DNA of 64,000 bases from Caulobacteraceae bacterium (GTDB lineage Bacteria; Pseudomonadota; Alphaproteobacteria; Caulobacterales; Caulobacteraceae). The notes beneath the pieces are model-generated. The model searched no databases and was not told the origin of the DNA. It saw nothing but the letters and a program-made list of their open reading frames with translations. The stretch lies in the NCBI GenBank assembly GCA_019746095.1, contig JAIESL010000002.1, positions 36,603 to 100,602 on the forward strand, written 5' to 3'. This document shows positions 33,108 through 42,186 of the stretch, piece after piece. The position numbers and the translations under genes were made by a program. Within the stretch, counting starts at the first letter, position 1; each line of letters starts with the position of its first letter.

Positions 33108-35018
33108 ATGAAGCGGCGCGGGATTGTCGCTCGCACGCTGTTTCTGGCCTTGCTGGGAACCTTGATCGGCCTTTCCACCCCGGCTCAGGCCCAGGATCCG
33201 CTCGGCGACATGATGGGCGGCAACCTGCCGTCGCGGGATTCCCAACCGGCTCCGGACGCGGATTGGGATGCCTGGTTCAATGATCCGGTCGAGCCGGAAC
33301 CGGTCTACCGGCCCGTGGTGATCCAGTCAGACGGGGCCGCACAGCCCGCCGTTGACCGATCGGTGCCTGAGGCGGATCGCATCCGCCCCCGCCAGCGGCC
33401 GCCCGCCCTGCCCGGAGAGTTTGAACGCTTCGTCGCGGCCGTGCTGGGCTACCCGCTTCCACGCTTCGGCTCGACCCTCGTCGGAGACACGCGCGCCTTT
33501 GCACCTTCGACCAATGCGACCGTTCCGCCCGACTACAGGATCAATGCCGGCGACACTGTCGCCCTGGGCCTGACCGGCTCGGTCGAAGGCGCGCTGCAGT
33601 TGACCGTGGACAGCAACGGCCGGATCTTCATTCCGCGGATCGGCGCGGTCAATGTCGGCGGCGTCCGCTACGGCGATCTGGAAGGCGTGCTCCGCAGGGC
33701 TGTGGGCCGCGAGTTCCGCGAGTTCAATGTGTCGGTCTCGGTGGGCGAACTTCGGGGTCTGCGGGTGTATGTCACCGGCTTTGTGGCCAGCCCGGGTGCC
33801 TACACCGTCTCCAGCCTGTCGACGGTCGTGAATGCGGTGCTCGCAGCCGGCGGGCCCAACGCTTCGGGCAGTTTCCGCACCATATCGCTCCAGCGGAACG
33901 GTCGGACCATCACCACCCTGGACCTCTATGATCTGCTGCTGAACGGGGACAAGAGCAACGATGTCGTCCTTCAGAACGAGGACGTGATCTTTATCGGTCC
34001 GGTGGGCAGTCAGGTCGCCATAACGGGCAGCGTCAACAACCGCGGAATCTTCGAGACCGCACCGGGCGAAACCCTCAACGACCTGTTGCGCTATGCCGGC
34101 GGGCCGAGCTCGGTCGCTGATCGCGATCGCCTGCTGGTCGCCAATGTATCCAACATCAACCAGTCCGGCTGGCAAAGCCTGTCGTGGGCCCAGGCCCTGA
34201 CCACGGCACCCGAGGCCGGTGGGATCATCCGTGTCCTGCCCGCCGTCGGCCTGACCCAGCCGCTCGAGCGTCAGTCGGTTCTCGTGACGATCGAGGGCGA
34301 GGTCGAGCGACCCGGCAACTACTATCTTCGTCCGGGCTCAACCATGGCCGAGCTGGTCGCCGAGGCCGGTGCCTTCACGCCACGGGCCTATCTGTTCGGC
34401 ACCCGTGTGCTGCGGGATTCGATCCGCATCCAGCAGGAGGAGGGCTTCGCCCAGGCCATCGCCAGCCTTGAGTTGTCGCTTGCAGCCGCCCCGATCACGG
34501 ATCGCCGCTCGCGCTCTGCAGCCGATGCCCAGGAAGATCAGGGATTCGCCCTCGCGATCATCGAGCAACTCCGAACCCGTCGTCCTGACGGCCGGATCAT
34601 TCTGGACGTCGAGCCCGGCGGCGAAGGCCTACCGATGGCTCTGCTGCTGGAAAACAATGACCGGGTTCTGATCCCGCCACGGCCCGTCACCGTCGGCGTG
34701 TTCGGCGCGGTGTACCAGCAGGGCTCTTTCGCCGAAGTCTCCGGCCAGAGGATCGGCGACTATCTGGCCAAGGCGGGCGGCCCGACCCGGATCGCTGACA
34801 CGTCGGGTCTGTTCGTGGTGCGCGCCAACGGCGCGGTCGTCTCGCGAGAGCAACGCGGGCGGGACAATGTTCTGAACGAGCCCGCCATGCCAGGCGACAT
34901 CATCTTCGTCCCCGTCCAGACCCGCGGCAACAACCTGCTGGACCGCGTGATCGAGGTCGCGACCGCCATCTACCAGGTCTCGCTCGGCGCAGTCGGCCTG
35001 AAGGTCCTTACAGAGTGA
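33108..35018 (+). CDS. Multi-SLBB outer-membrane polysaccharide export protein (KpsD/Wza-like)
   Basis: About 636 residues. The start MKRRG at 33108 gives a clear signal peptide (ALLGTLIGLSTPAQAQ, cleavage near residue 29); an in-frame ATG at 33048 would add 20 residues. A Poly_export segment YRINAGDTVALGLTGSVEG near residue 142 is followed by several SLBB-like repeats, each of the form V.G.V..PG.Y (VYVTGFVASPGAYTV, VTIEGEVERPGNYYL, GVFGAVYQQGSFAEV). This layout matches KpsD-type proteins. It would form the outer-membrane part of a second export system, coupled to the KpsE/Wzz-like gene that follows (GTGA). ABC-transporter genes KpsM and KpsT are not in the window. Confidence 0.85.
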   Translation: MKRRGIVARTLFLALLGTLIGLSTPAQAQDPLGDMMGGNLPSRDSQPAPDADWDAWFNDPVEPEPVYRPVVIQSDGAAQPAVDRSVPEADRIRPRQRPPALPGEFERFVAAVLGYPLPRFGSTLVGDTRAFAPSTNATVPPDYRINAGDTVALGLTGSVEGALQLTVDSNGRIFIPRIGAVNVGGVRYGDLEGVLRRAVGREFREFNVSVSVGELRGLRVYVTGFVASPGAYTVSSLSTVVNAVLAAGGPNASGSFRTISLQRNGRTITTLDLYDLLLNGDKSNDVVLQNEDVIFIGPVGSQVAITGSVNNRGIFETAPGETLNDLLRYAGGPSSVADRDRLLVANVSNINQSGWQSLSWAQALTTAPEAGGIIRVLPAVGLTQPLERQSVLVTIEGEVERPGNYYLRPGSTMAELVAEAGAFTPRAYLFGTRVLRDSIRIQQEEGFAQAIASLELSLAAAPITDRRSRSAADAQEDQGFALAIIEQLRTRRPDGRIILDVEPGGEGLPMALLLENNDRVLIPPRPVTVGVFGAVYQQGSFAEVSGQRIGDYLAKAGGPTRIADTSGLFVVRANGAVVSREQRGRDNVLNEPAMPGDIIFVPVQTRGNNLLDRVIEVATAIYQVSLGAVGLKVLTE

Positions 35019-36109
35019 TCGCCCGGTCCCTGACATCCACTGCGCGGGGCATCGCCCAGAGCCCGACCCGGCGGCGCAGCCTCTATGCCGCCGTGGCTCT
35101 GGTGGCCGTGCTTCTGTGTCTCTTCCCGCGTCCTCATGTCGCCCGGGTGAAGATCCTGCCGCAGGCCAGCACCAGTGGGGCCGGTGCCCTCATCTCTGCC
35201 CTCGGCGGCGGCGGTGTGCAGAATTTTGCCGCCGTTCTGGGCGCGCAGAAGACCAATTATCTGATCATCGGCCGGAGCCATGACGTCCAGCAGGAAGTCG
35301 TCGAGCGGCTTGACCTGGTCGATGTCTGGAACAGCGCCGACCCGGCGGCCGCAGAGCGGAAACTCGCCAAAAAGGTCGACATCCAGCTCCTGACGGGCGG
35401 CGTGCTCGAGGTGACCGCAAGGGACACTGACCCAGCCTTCGCCAAGCGACTGGTTGAGGGCTTCACCGAGGCCATCAAGGCACGGCTGAAGGGTCTCGGC
35501 CTGGAGCAGGTTCGGACCAAACGCGCGATCGTGACAGACCGGCTGGCCGAGGCCAGCACCGCGCTGGAAACCGCCGAACGCGAGCTGAATGCCTTCCGCG
35601 TCCAAAACAATCTGCCCTCCCCCGAGGCGGCACTCGGAGCGGCAGTCAGCACCCGCCTTACGCTCGACGCCCAGATACGCGGCAAGGAAGTCGAGATTGA
35701 AACCGCCCGGCAGTTCCAGACGGACAGCAGCATGCGGGTTCGCACCCTGGTCAGCGAACTCATGGCGCTGCGTCGTCAGCGGGCTGAAGCTGACGAGGCA
35801 AGCAACGGCGAAAACGCCCTCGCCCTCTCCTCGCAGACCGCGGACTATGTCCGCCTCTATCGGGAGCAGCAGTTCGCCGAGACCATCGTCCTCGTCTATC
35901 GCCGCTTCTTCGAGGAAGTCAGCGTCGAGGCCCTTTCCGCCGAAACCAACGTCCAGATCATCGAACGCCCGCATGTCGATCCCGACCGTCAGTTCAATCT
36001 TTCAGGCATCGCCCTGCTGCTTCTTGTCCTGCTGGCTGCCGCGTTCACGGAAATCTATGCACCGATGACCGGGCTTGCGCGCCGCCCGCGCCGGCCGGAA
36101 CCACAATGA
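35015..36109 (+). CDS. Inner-membrane chain-length/export protein, KpsE/Wzz-like
   Basis: This 364-residue protein has an N-terminal membrane helix (SLYAAVALVAVLLCLFP, residues ~22-38) and a C-terminal helix (LSGIALLLLVLLAAAFTEIYAP, near 328-350). A long periplasmic coiled coil lies between, as in the Wzz/KpsE group. The kinase domain of Wzc is absent. It likely couples polymer length control to the multi-SLBB outer-membrane protein encoded just upstream. It starts on GTG 35015, overlapping the previous stop, and overlaps the glycosyltransferase gene after it. The two-protein module with no ABC transporter suggests a Wzy-dependent system that shares wzx/wzy elsewhere. Confidence 0.82.
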   Translation: MIARSLTSTARGIAQSPTRRRSLYAAVALVAVLLCLFPRPHVARVKILPQASTSGAGALISALGGGGVQNFAAVLGAQKTNYLIIGRSHDVQQEVVERLDLVDVWNSADPAAAERKLAKKVDIQLLTGGVLEVTARDTDPAFAKRLVEGFTEAIKARLKGLGLEQVRTKRAIVTDRLAEASTALETAERELNAFRVQNNLPSPEAALGAAVSTRLTLDAQIRGKEVEIETARQFQTDSSMRVRTLVSELMALRRQRAEADEASNGENALALSSQTADYVRLYREQQFAETIVLVYRRFFEEVSVEALSAETNVQIIERPHVDPDRQFNLSGIALLLLVLLAAAFTEIYAPMTGLARRPRRPEPQ

Positions 36110-37074
36110 CCCGACCGACCGGCGCACCGAAACGAACCGCACCCGAGGTCTCGGTCGTCATTCCCTGCTTCAACGAGCAGGAGAACGTAGTCGCCATCGC
36201 CGGGGCGGTCGGGGCCGAACTGGCCGCGCTAGAAGCCGACTATGAGATCATCTTTATCGACAATGCCTCGACTGATGCGACCGTCGAGCGGATCACAGCC
36301 CTGTGCGCGGCCGATGGCCGGATCAAGCTGATCGCCAACAACCGAAACTATGGCCAGATGCGGTCGCCGACCCACGGCATCTATCAGGCCAGCGGGCGAG
36401 GCGTGATCGCCATGTGCGCCGACTTCCAGGATCCCCCTGCCCTTATCGGCCGTTTCGTGGCCCGCTGGCGCGAGGGTTCGGCCATCGTCCTCGGCGTCCG
36501 CGCCAGCGAGAAGACATCGGTGGGCCTGGGCATCGCGCGCCGGGCCGCCTACGGCTTTCTGGGCCAGTTCGCCGACTATCAGGTCATTCCCGGTGCGACC
36601 GGCTTCGGCATCTATGACCGGCGCGTCGTCGATACCCTGGCGCAATGGAACGAACCCGAGCCCTTCTTCCGCGGCATGCTGGTCGAAAGCGGCTTCCCCA
36701 TCGAGATCATTCCCTACGATCGGCCACTCCGCGCCGCCGGGCGGTCCAAGAACAATTTCGCCACCCTGCTCAGCTTCGCCCTGTCCGGCCTCGCCAGCTC
36801 ATCCCGGAACCTGCTGCGCCTACCCTTCCATGCGGCGGCGGTGATGCTGGGTATAGCGGGCCTGACGCTCATCGGCCTGTTCTGGGCCGCAGTCACCGGG
36901 GCCGGCATCGGCCTGTGGCTCATAGCCCTTTTGATCGAACTGTGTGCCCTCGCCACCTTCGTCTTCCTCGGCATTATGGGTGAACAGATCCGGCTCATCG
37001 CCGAGCGCGGGCGCAACACGCCGCTCGTGATTGAAAAGGCGCGGATCAATTTCAAGGATCGATCCGATCCGTAG
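36106..37074 (+). CDS. gtrB: GtrB-like GT2 glycosyltransferase on polyprenyl phosphate
   Basis: This 322-residue GT2 enzyme has VSVVIPCFNEQENVV near residue 12, the donor-binding IIFIDNASTDAT near 45 and CADFQDPP (DxD-like) near 104. Two C-terminal membrane helices (AAVMLGIAGLTLIGLFWAA and LIALLIELCALATFVFLG) place it with DPM1/GtrB enzymes, which transfer glucose or another hexose from a nucleotide to undecaprenyl phosphate. It is followed by a GtrA-like flippase and a multi-pass protein in the GtrC position, so it likely feeds a glucosylation-type O-antigen decoration. Confidence 0.88.
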   Translation: MTRPTGAPKRTAPEVSVVIPCFNEQENVVAIAGAVGAELAALEADYEIIFIDNASTDATVERITALCAADGRIKLIANNRNYGQMRSPTHGIYQASGRGVIAMCADFQDPPALIGRFVARWREGSAIVLGVRASEKTSVGLGIARRAAYGFLGQFADYQVIPGATGFGIYDRRVVDTLAQWNEPEPFFRGMLVESGFPIEIIPYDRPLRAAGRSKNNFATLLSFALSGLASSSRNLLRLPFHAAAVMLGIAGLTLIGLFWAAVTGAGIGLWLIALLIELCALATFVFLGIMGEQIRLIAERGRNTPLVIEKARINFKDRSDP

Positions 37075-37477
37075 CGCGGTCGCATCATTGCGAACCGGGC
37101 TGCGGCGCCTCGACCAGTTCTGGGCCTATGTCCGCGTCGGCGTGGTCAATGCGGCGTTCGGCTACGGGGTCTATGCCCTGCTCCTGTTCGTCGGGATCAA
37201 TCTGTTCGCCGCCCAGATCATCGCCCACGGGCTCGGCATGGCCTTCAACTATTTCATGTTCCGCCGGCATGTTTTCCGCGATTCCCGCGCCGCCGTGGTC
37301 CCCTATATCGCCGCCTATGCCGTCAACTACGCCCTGAGCCTGGCCACCCTTGCCGGGCTGAACCGGGTCCTGGCCTCCGACTATCTCGCCGGCTTCCTGT
37401 CGATCGTCTTCGTCGCCCTGGTCAATTTCGTCGTGCTGAAGTTCCTCGTCTTCCTGCCAAGACCGGCCGGCCGATGA
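37031..37477 (+). CDS. gtrA: GtrA-like flippase of lipid-linked sugar
   Basis: This small membrane protein (148 residues from TTG 37031, or about 129 from TTG 37088) has four hydrophobic helices. The GtrA pattern FWAYVRVGVVNAAFGYGVY opens the first helix and GMAFNYFMFRRHVFR closes the second. GtrA proteins flip undecaprenyl-phosphate-glucose across the inner membrane. The start is uncertain: the long frame overlaps the gtrB end by 44 bases, while TTG 37088 fits the usual N-terminal length. ATGA overlap with the following gene shows tight coupling. Confidence 0.85.
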   Translation: MKRRGSISRIDPIRSAVASLRTGLRRLDQFWAYVRVGVVNAAFGYGVYALLLFVGINLFAAQIIAHGLGMAFNYFMFRRHVFRDSRAAVVPYIAAYAVNYALSLATLAGLNRVLASDYLAGFLSIVFVALVNFVVLKFLVFLPRPAGR

Positions 37478-38769
37478 TCCCGAAGACCCCGACGAGCGGC
37501 CGTCACTGGAACTTCGGCTTCGAGGTGCTTCTTGCCCTCGTCGTGGTCGGCAGCGTCCTCTGGGCCGGATGGCGGTTGAGCCAGGACGGGCTCCTGCCGC
37601 AGCCATTCTTCTGGGTCGTGTCAGACACCCTGATGGACTGGCACAACCCGGCCTACTGGGCGCACAATTCCGGGTCCTATGAGGTCTGGCGATCGGTCTA
37701 TCCGCCGCTGTCGTTCGTCTTCCTCAAGGTCTTCAGTACCGGTGCCTGCTACGTCAACGACCCCTTTGCGGGCCGCGACTGCGACCGATGGGGCCAGATT
37801 TCCCTGCTCGGCTTCTACCTGCTGAACGCGGTCCTCCTGTATCGCCACTTCCGTTCCGTCGATCCCCGTACGGCCCTGATCCGCACCGTCGTTATGGTCG
37901 TTGGGATGCCGATGCTGTTCGGCCTTGAACGCGGCAATCTGATCATTCCCTGTTTCACCGCCTTCATCCTGGGCCACAGTCGGCTGCTGAAGTCGGCCCG
38001 GGCGCGATGGCTGGCCCAGGCGTTCGCGATAAATTTCAAACCCTATCTGGTCGTGACGCTGATCCCGTTCCTCGTCCGCCGACGCTGGCGATGGTTCGAG
38101 GGGGCGGGCATTGCGACCCTGGCCCTCTATCTGGTCACCCTGATGATCATCGGCGGCGGAACCCCGATGGAGATCGCCCGCCACACGGGTGAGCTCGCCG
38201 CCCTGCAGACAGGCTCGGCCTGGTCAGACCTCTACTATGCCACCTCCTATGCCCCGCTCGTACGATTCATGAACTCCGACTTCCCGGTCATGGAGTATGT
38301 CGGCTCGCGACCGGTTGAGGCCCTCACGCTCATCCTGCCCCTGTTGACGTTGCTCGGCCAGATCGGCGTGGTCGTCGCCGTCTGTGCGGCATGGACCAAA
38401 CGCGCGGCCGTGCCGATCCAGTGGATGAATGGTGCCATCTGCGCCCTGATCCTGAGCAGCTCCCAGCCCAGTGCCTATGCCCAGATCTTCATGCTCTTCT
38501 TCGTCTTCATGGAGCCGTGGAAGGGCCCGACCCGGATCATGATGCTGGTCTGCGCCTATGCCCTCAGCCTTGTCGGCGACTACGCCCTGTTCGACATACC
38601 CCAGCTGCCGATGGAGTCCTGGCTGGGCGGGCGTGAGGTGTTGCCGTCCGTCGGCGTGGCGCTCGGCCAGTTCATCCGTCCCGGACTGGTCCTGCTGATC
38701 CAGTTCGGCTTCGTCGGGCTCATCCTGCAGCGGGTGCTTCGGTCGGTCCGGGACAGGCCCGTGTCCTGA
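37474..38769 (+). CDS. Multi-pass membrane glycosyltransferase, GtrC-like position (GT-C/DUF2029-type)
   Basis: This 431-residue integral membrane protein has about ten helices, with a first periplasmic loop after the N-terminal helix (residues 25-75). LERGNLIIPCF near residue 147 and NFKPYLVVTLIPFLV near 184 resemble the DUF2029/GT87 family of polyprenyl-phosphate-dependent transferases. In gtrABC operons the third gene is a serotype-specific, multi-pass transferase that places the sugar on O-antigen in the periplasm, matching this gene's place. It ends 13 bases before the convergent epimerase gene. The sugar added and the linkage cannot be deduced. Confidence 0.72.
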   Translation: MIPKTPTSGRHWNFGFEVLLALVVVGSVLWAGWRLSQDGLLPQPFFWVVSDTLMDWHNPAYWAHNSGSYEVWRSVYPPLSFVFLKVFSTGACYVNDPFAGRDCDRWGQISLLGFYLLNAVLLYRHFRSVDPRTALIRTVVMVVGMPMLFGLERGNLIIPCFTAFILGHSRLLKSARARWLAQAFAINFKPYLVVTLIPFLVRRRWRWFEGAGIATLALYLVTLMIIGGGTPMEIARHTGELAALQTGSAWSDLYYATSYAPLVRFMNSDFPVMEYVGSRPVEALTLILPLLTLLGQIGVVVAVCAAWTKRAAVPIQWMNGAICALILSSSQPSAYAQIFMLFFVFMEPWKGPTRIMMLVCAYALSLVGDYALFDIPQLPMESWLGGREVLPSVGVALGQFIRPGLVLLIQFGFVGLILQRVLRSVRDRPVS

Positions 38770-38782
38770 CGATCGACGCCGG

Positions 38783-39727
38783 TCAGCGTCCCGAGAGGCT
38801 GGCGATCGAGTCCGAGACAATCGCCTCAAGGCCAACAGGCGTCAGCCCCAGGGCCAGGATCGCAGCCTGATAGTCCGTTCCGCTGCCGACGTACCGGCTA
38901 ACCGGCGCATCCGGGTCAAGGTGTCGGGTGACACACGCCGGATCCAGCCCCAGCTGCGCGCACACCACCCCGGCCAGATCCCCTATCTCGACGATCTCGG
39001 TGCCAACGCTGTCGAACGGCTGTGACGATCCAGGTGTCGACCGCTGCGCCCGCCCCACCAGCACCGCCATCAACTCCTCGACATGGACGAAGGAGCGCAG
39101 CACCGGCCCCCTCGCACGGACGGGCATGTCGCCGCCCGCCAGCGCCGCCCGGATCAGGGACGACAGTGCATAGAGGTCAAGCTTGTTGCCGTACGGCCCG
39201 CCGACATTGAAGACCCGACACACGGTCAGTGGCACGCCGTTGGCCTGGCACCAGTCGGCCCAGGCGGCCTCCTGAAGCCCCTTCATATGGCCGTAGGGCT
39301 CATCCGCCAGCACGGGCGGCCTTCCCTCTGGACCATAGACCGCTCCTGAAGATGCGAAGATCAGGCGAGGCCGGTCAGCGGCTGCGATCAGGCGGAGCAC
39401 GGCAGCATGCAGTGCCTCACTCTGCGCCACATAGATCGCAACCGGAAGATCGACCGTCCGCTCTTTCCCGAGAGCGGCGAAATGCGCCACGGTCCAGTCC
39501 GGGCCCGAGAGTGGCGCAGCACCGGCCAGCGGCTCCAGGCCGACCACTGTCCCGTCCCCGAGCGTCATGCGGCCCGCTTTCGACGCGAAGGCTCTCAGCC
39601 GCCCATTCTCCACCGTCAGGCCCGCACGGGTCGCCATCTCGACCATGGCTGTCCCCAGCCACCCGGTGGCACCCGTGACTGCCAGCCGGGTCGACGGTCC
39701 GAGGGCGCGCGCGAAGGCCGTCTGCAA
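38783..39727 (-). CDS. NAD-dependent epimerase/reductase of the CDP-sugar operon
   Basis: This protein of about 314 residues is an extended SDR: LAVTGATGWLGTAMVEMA opens the Rossmann fold, IFASSGAVYGPE is the Ser loop, and YGHMKGLQE is a Tyr-x-x-x-Lys site. It is the last gene of the operon, starting shortly after rfbH ends (TTG 39727 suggested; a longer frame to an ATG at 39910 would overlap rfbH by 150 bases). It may do the final 4-keto reduction of the branched sugar, as tyvelose/abequose and yersiniose pathways use such SDRs. Substrate unknown; the start is uncertain. Confidence 0.75.
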   Translation of the reverse strand: MQTAFARALGPSTRLAVTGATGWLGTAMVEMATRAGLTVENGRLRAFASKAGRMTLGDGTVVGLEPLAGAAPLSGPDWTVAHFAALGKERTVDLPVAIYVAQSEALHAAVLRLIAAADRPRLIFASSGAVYGPEGRPPVLADEPYGHMKGLQEAAWADWCQANGVPLTVCRVFNVGGPYGNKLDLYALSSLIRAALAGGDMPVRARGPVLRSFVHVEELMAVLVGRAQRSTPGSSQPFDSVGTEIVEIGDLAGVVCAQLGLDPACVTRHLDPDAPVSRYVGSGTDYQAAILALGLTPVGLEAIVSDSIASLSGR

Positions 39728-39759
39728 GGCCCGGCGATGTGCGGGAAGCTGGCCCAGGA

Positions 39760-41097
39760 TCAGGCTCGAGCCGGCCGGTCTTTGAGAAACTGGCGGACCA
39801 TGTCGCAGGCATAGGTCAGGTGATCCTCCGTCAGGCCGGGATAGAGGCCGATCCAGAAGGTCGACGTCATCACCTTGTCGGCCCGGGTCAGGTCGCCGGA
39901 GACGCGCCACAGCCGGTTCTTCATATAGGGCTGACGGATCAGGTTGCCGCCAAACAGCAGGCGGGTGGCCACCTTCCTGTCGTTGAGGAACTGGACCAGA
40001 TCGTCCCGGATCCCCTCCTCGTCGCTACGCAGTGTCAGGGGAAAGCCGAACCAGGACGGCTCCGATCGCGGTGTCGCCTCAGGCAGGATCAACTGATCCT
40101 CCAGGTCCGCCAGTCCCGCTTTCAGGAACTCGAAATTGGCATTCCGTGCACGAATGAAATCAGCCAGCCGATCAAACTGGGCCAGTCCGACCGCCGCCTG
40201 CATGTCGGTGATCTTCAGATTATAGCCGATATTGGAGTAGGTATATTTGTGGTCATAGCCACGCGGCAGGTCGCCCAGCTTCCACTTGAACCTCTTGTTG
40301 CAGGTGTTGTCCTCGCCCGGTGCGCAATAGCAGTCGCGGCCCCAGTCGCGGACCGACTCGATCAGACGCTTCAGGTCACCGCGATCGGTCCAGACCGCGC
40401 CGCCCTCGCCCATGGTGATGTGGTGGGCCGGGTAGAAGCTGACTGTGCCGATATCGCCGAAAGTACCGACCAGTTGGCCGTCGTAACGCGCGCCGAGCGC
40501 ATCACAGCTGTCCTCGATCACATACAGATCATGCTTCTTCGCAACCCGCATGACCTCGCCGAGGTCGAACGGGTTACCTAGGGTGTGGGCCAGGATGATG
40601 GCCCGGGTCCTGTCCGTGATGGCCGCCTCGATCGCGGCAGGGTCGATATTGTAGGTCGGCAGGTCGACGTCCACGAACACCGGCACCAGTCCGTTCTGGA
40701 TGGCCGGATTCACCGTCGTCGGGAAACCGGTGGCGCAGGTGATGACCTCGTCACCGGGCTTCAGCGCGCGATCACCCAGCATCGGCGAACACAGGGCCGA
40801 AGTCGCCGCGAGGTTGGCCGAAGAGCCGGAGTTGACCGTCAGGGCGAACCGGACCCCGAGATACTCCGTCAGCCGGGCCTCAAAGGCGGTATTGAACCGG
40901 CCGGTCGTCAGCCAGAGGTCCAACGAGGAATCGATCAGGTTCTGCAGCTCGGGCGCGCCGACAACCTTGCCCGACACAGGCACCGGCGACTCTCCGGCGA
41001 CAAAGGGCGCAGGGGCATACGCGAGGTCGGCGTACTGGCTCGCCAGTTCCATCATCTGCGCCCTGAGCGCTGCCAATTGGTCCGCTTTACTGAGCAT
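39760..41097 (-). CDS. rfbH: CDP-6-deoxy-D-xylo-4-hexulose-3-dehydrase (RfbH/E1-like)
   Basis: This 445-residue PMP- and iron-sulphur-dependent dehydrase removes the C3 hydroxyl of CDP-6-deoxy-4-ketoglucose, a key step to 3,6-dideoxyhexoses. It belongs to the aspartate-aminotransferase fold but has His in place of the PLP lysine, seen here as [17 protein letters not shown] near residue 222. The cluster cysteines lie in [15 protein letters not shown] near residue 258. The conserved VNSGSSANL and [15 protein letters not shown] cofactor segments are present. RfbF and RfbG, both needed upstream in the pathway, are the preceding genes. The NADH-dependent reductase partner (E3/RfbI) is not seen nearby. 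Confidence 0.93.
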   Translation of the reverse strand: MLSKADQLAALRAQMMELASQYADLAYAPAPFVAGESPVPVSGKVVGAPELQNLIDSSLDLWLTTGRFNTAFEARLTEYLGVRFALTVNSGSSANLAATSALCSPMLGDRALKPGDEVITCATGFPTTVNPAIQNGLVPVFVDVDLPTYNIDPAAIEAAITDRTRAIILAHTLGNPFDLGEVMRVAKKHDLYVIEDSCDALGARYDGQLVGTFGDIGTVSFYPAHHITMGEGGAVWTDRGDLKRLIESVRDWGRDCYCAPGEDNTCNKRFKWKLGDLPRGYDHKYTYSNIGYNLKITDMQAAVGLAQFDRLADFIRARNANFEFLKAGLADLEDQLILPEATPRSEPSWFGFPLTLRSDEEGIRDDLVQFLNDRKVATRLLFGGNLIRQPYMKNRLWRVSGDLTRADKVMTSTFWIGLYPGLTEDHLTYACDMVRQFLKDRPARA

Positions 41098-41112
41098 TCG
41101 AAAACCTTGCGA

Positions 41113-42186
41113 TCACGCTGAAAAATAGTCCGAGAGTTGTTGTTCCGAGACGGCCCGCATGTCGCGCCCAGCGTCGTGGGCGCGATACCAGTCCGCCGTC
41201 TTCGCGAGGGTCGTCGCGAGAGGCCAGCGAGGCCGCCAATCCAGATCCGTCCGCGCCTTGGTGTGGTCCAGCGTCAGCAGCGTCGCTTCATGCACGGCAC
41301 CAGGGTCGCGGTGGACCTCAAAACAAGCCCCCTCACCCCAGGCCGCAGCCAAGCCGGCGGCGATCTCCCCGACCGCGACATTGCCCTCGGCATCGGGACC
41401 AAAATTCCACGCCGGCGGGCTCGTAGCCTCCGTCCGGCAGATGTGCTCAACCGCCAGCAAATAGCCGCAGCAGGGCTCAAGCACGTGCTGCCACGGTCGC
41501 ACAGCCTCGGGGTTGCGCAGGATGGCGGGTCGGCCCTGCGCGAACGCCTGCATCAGATCAGGCACCAGCCGGTCCGCAGACCAGTCTCCTCCACCCACCA
41601 CATTGCCGGCCCGGGCCGACGCGACGGCGGGCGCTCCGGAGGTCGAAAAATAGGACCACCACCAGGACCGGGTGGCCAGTTCGGCACCGGCCTTGGAACT
41701 GCTGTAGGGGTCGCGGCCACCCAGCCGATCCGTTTCGCGATAAGGCGTGATCTGCTCGAGGTTCTCATAGCATTTGTCAGTCGTGACGATCAGCGCGGCC
41801 CGCACCTCAGGTGTACGCCGGACAAGATCCAGCACATGGGCCGTGCCCATGACATTGGTAGACCAGGTCTCCAGCGGGTCCTGATAGGAGCGCCGCACAA
41901 GCGGCTGGGCGGCCAGATGCAGGACGATATCCGGCTGAAAGTCCCGAAACGCCTGTTCCAGCGCCGCCATATCGCGGATGTCGCCGAGGATCGAACGGCA
42001 GGCTTCACCGAGCCTCGCTGTCTCGAACAGATTGGGATCGGTCGAGGGTGCCAGACTGTACCCGCAAACCTCTGCGCCGAGTGACTTCAGCCAGAGCGTC
42101 AGCCAGCCGCCCTTGAATCCGGTATGGCCGGTCAGGAAGACCCGGCGACCACGCCAGAACCTCTCGTCCGGCAGAGCCCCGCTCAC
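41113..42186 (-). CDS. rfbG: CDP-glucose 4,6-dehydratase
   Basis: This 357-residue extended SDR starts at GTG 42186, whose GTGA overlaps the rfbF stop. The Rossmann motif FLTGHTGFKGGWL near residue 17 is the RfbG signature. LHLAAQPLVRRSY near 72, TTDKCYEN near 117 and the Tyr-Lys pair in PYSSSKAGAE near 138 match the CDP-glucose dehydratase family. It converts CDP-glucose to CDP-6-deoxy-4-ketoglucose. It sits between rfbF and rfbH as in classical CDP-dideoxyhexose operons. Length is typical (about 359). Confidence 0.94.
   Translation of the reverse strand: MSGALPDERFWRGRRVFLTGHTGFKGGWLTLWLKSLGAEVCGYSLAPSTDPNLFETARLGEACRSILGDIRDMAALEQAFRDFQPDIVLHLAAQPLVRRSYQDPLETWSTNVMGTAHVLDLVRRTPEVRAALIVTTDKCYENLEQITPYRETDRLGGRDPYSSSKAGAELATRSWWWSYFSTSGAPAVASARAGNVVGGGDWSADRLVPDLMQAFAQGRPAILRNPEAVRPWQHVLEPCCGYLLAVEHICRTEATSPPAWNFGPDAEGNVAVGEIAAGLAAAWGEGACFEVHRDPGAVHEATLLTLDHTKARTDLDWRPRWPLATTLAKTADWYRAHDAGRDMRAVSEQQLSDYFSA

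Noticed and set aside
39728..39910. Extension of the epimerase gene to ATG 39910
   Set aside because: It would overlap rfbH by 150 bases and the added residues have no Rossmann or other similarity; TTG 39727 is preferred.
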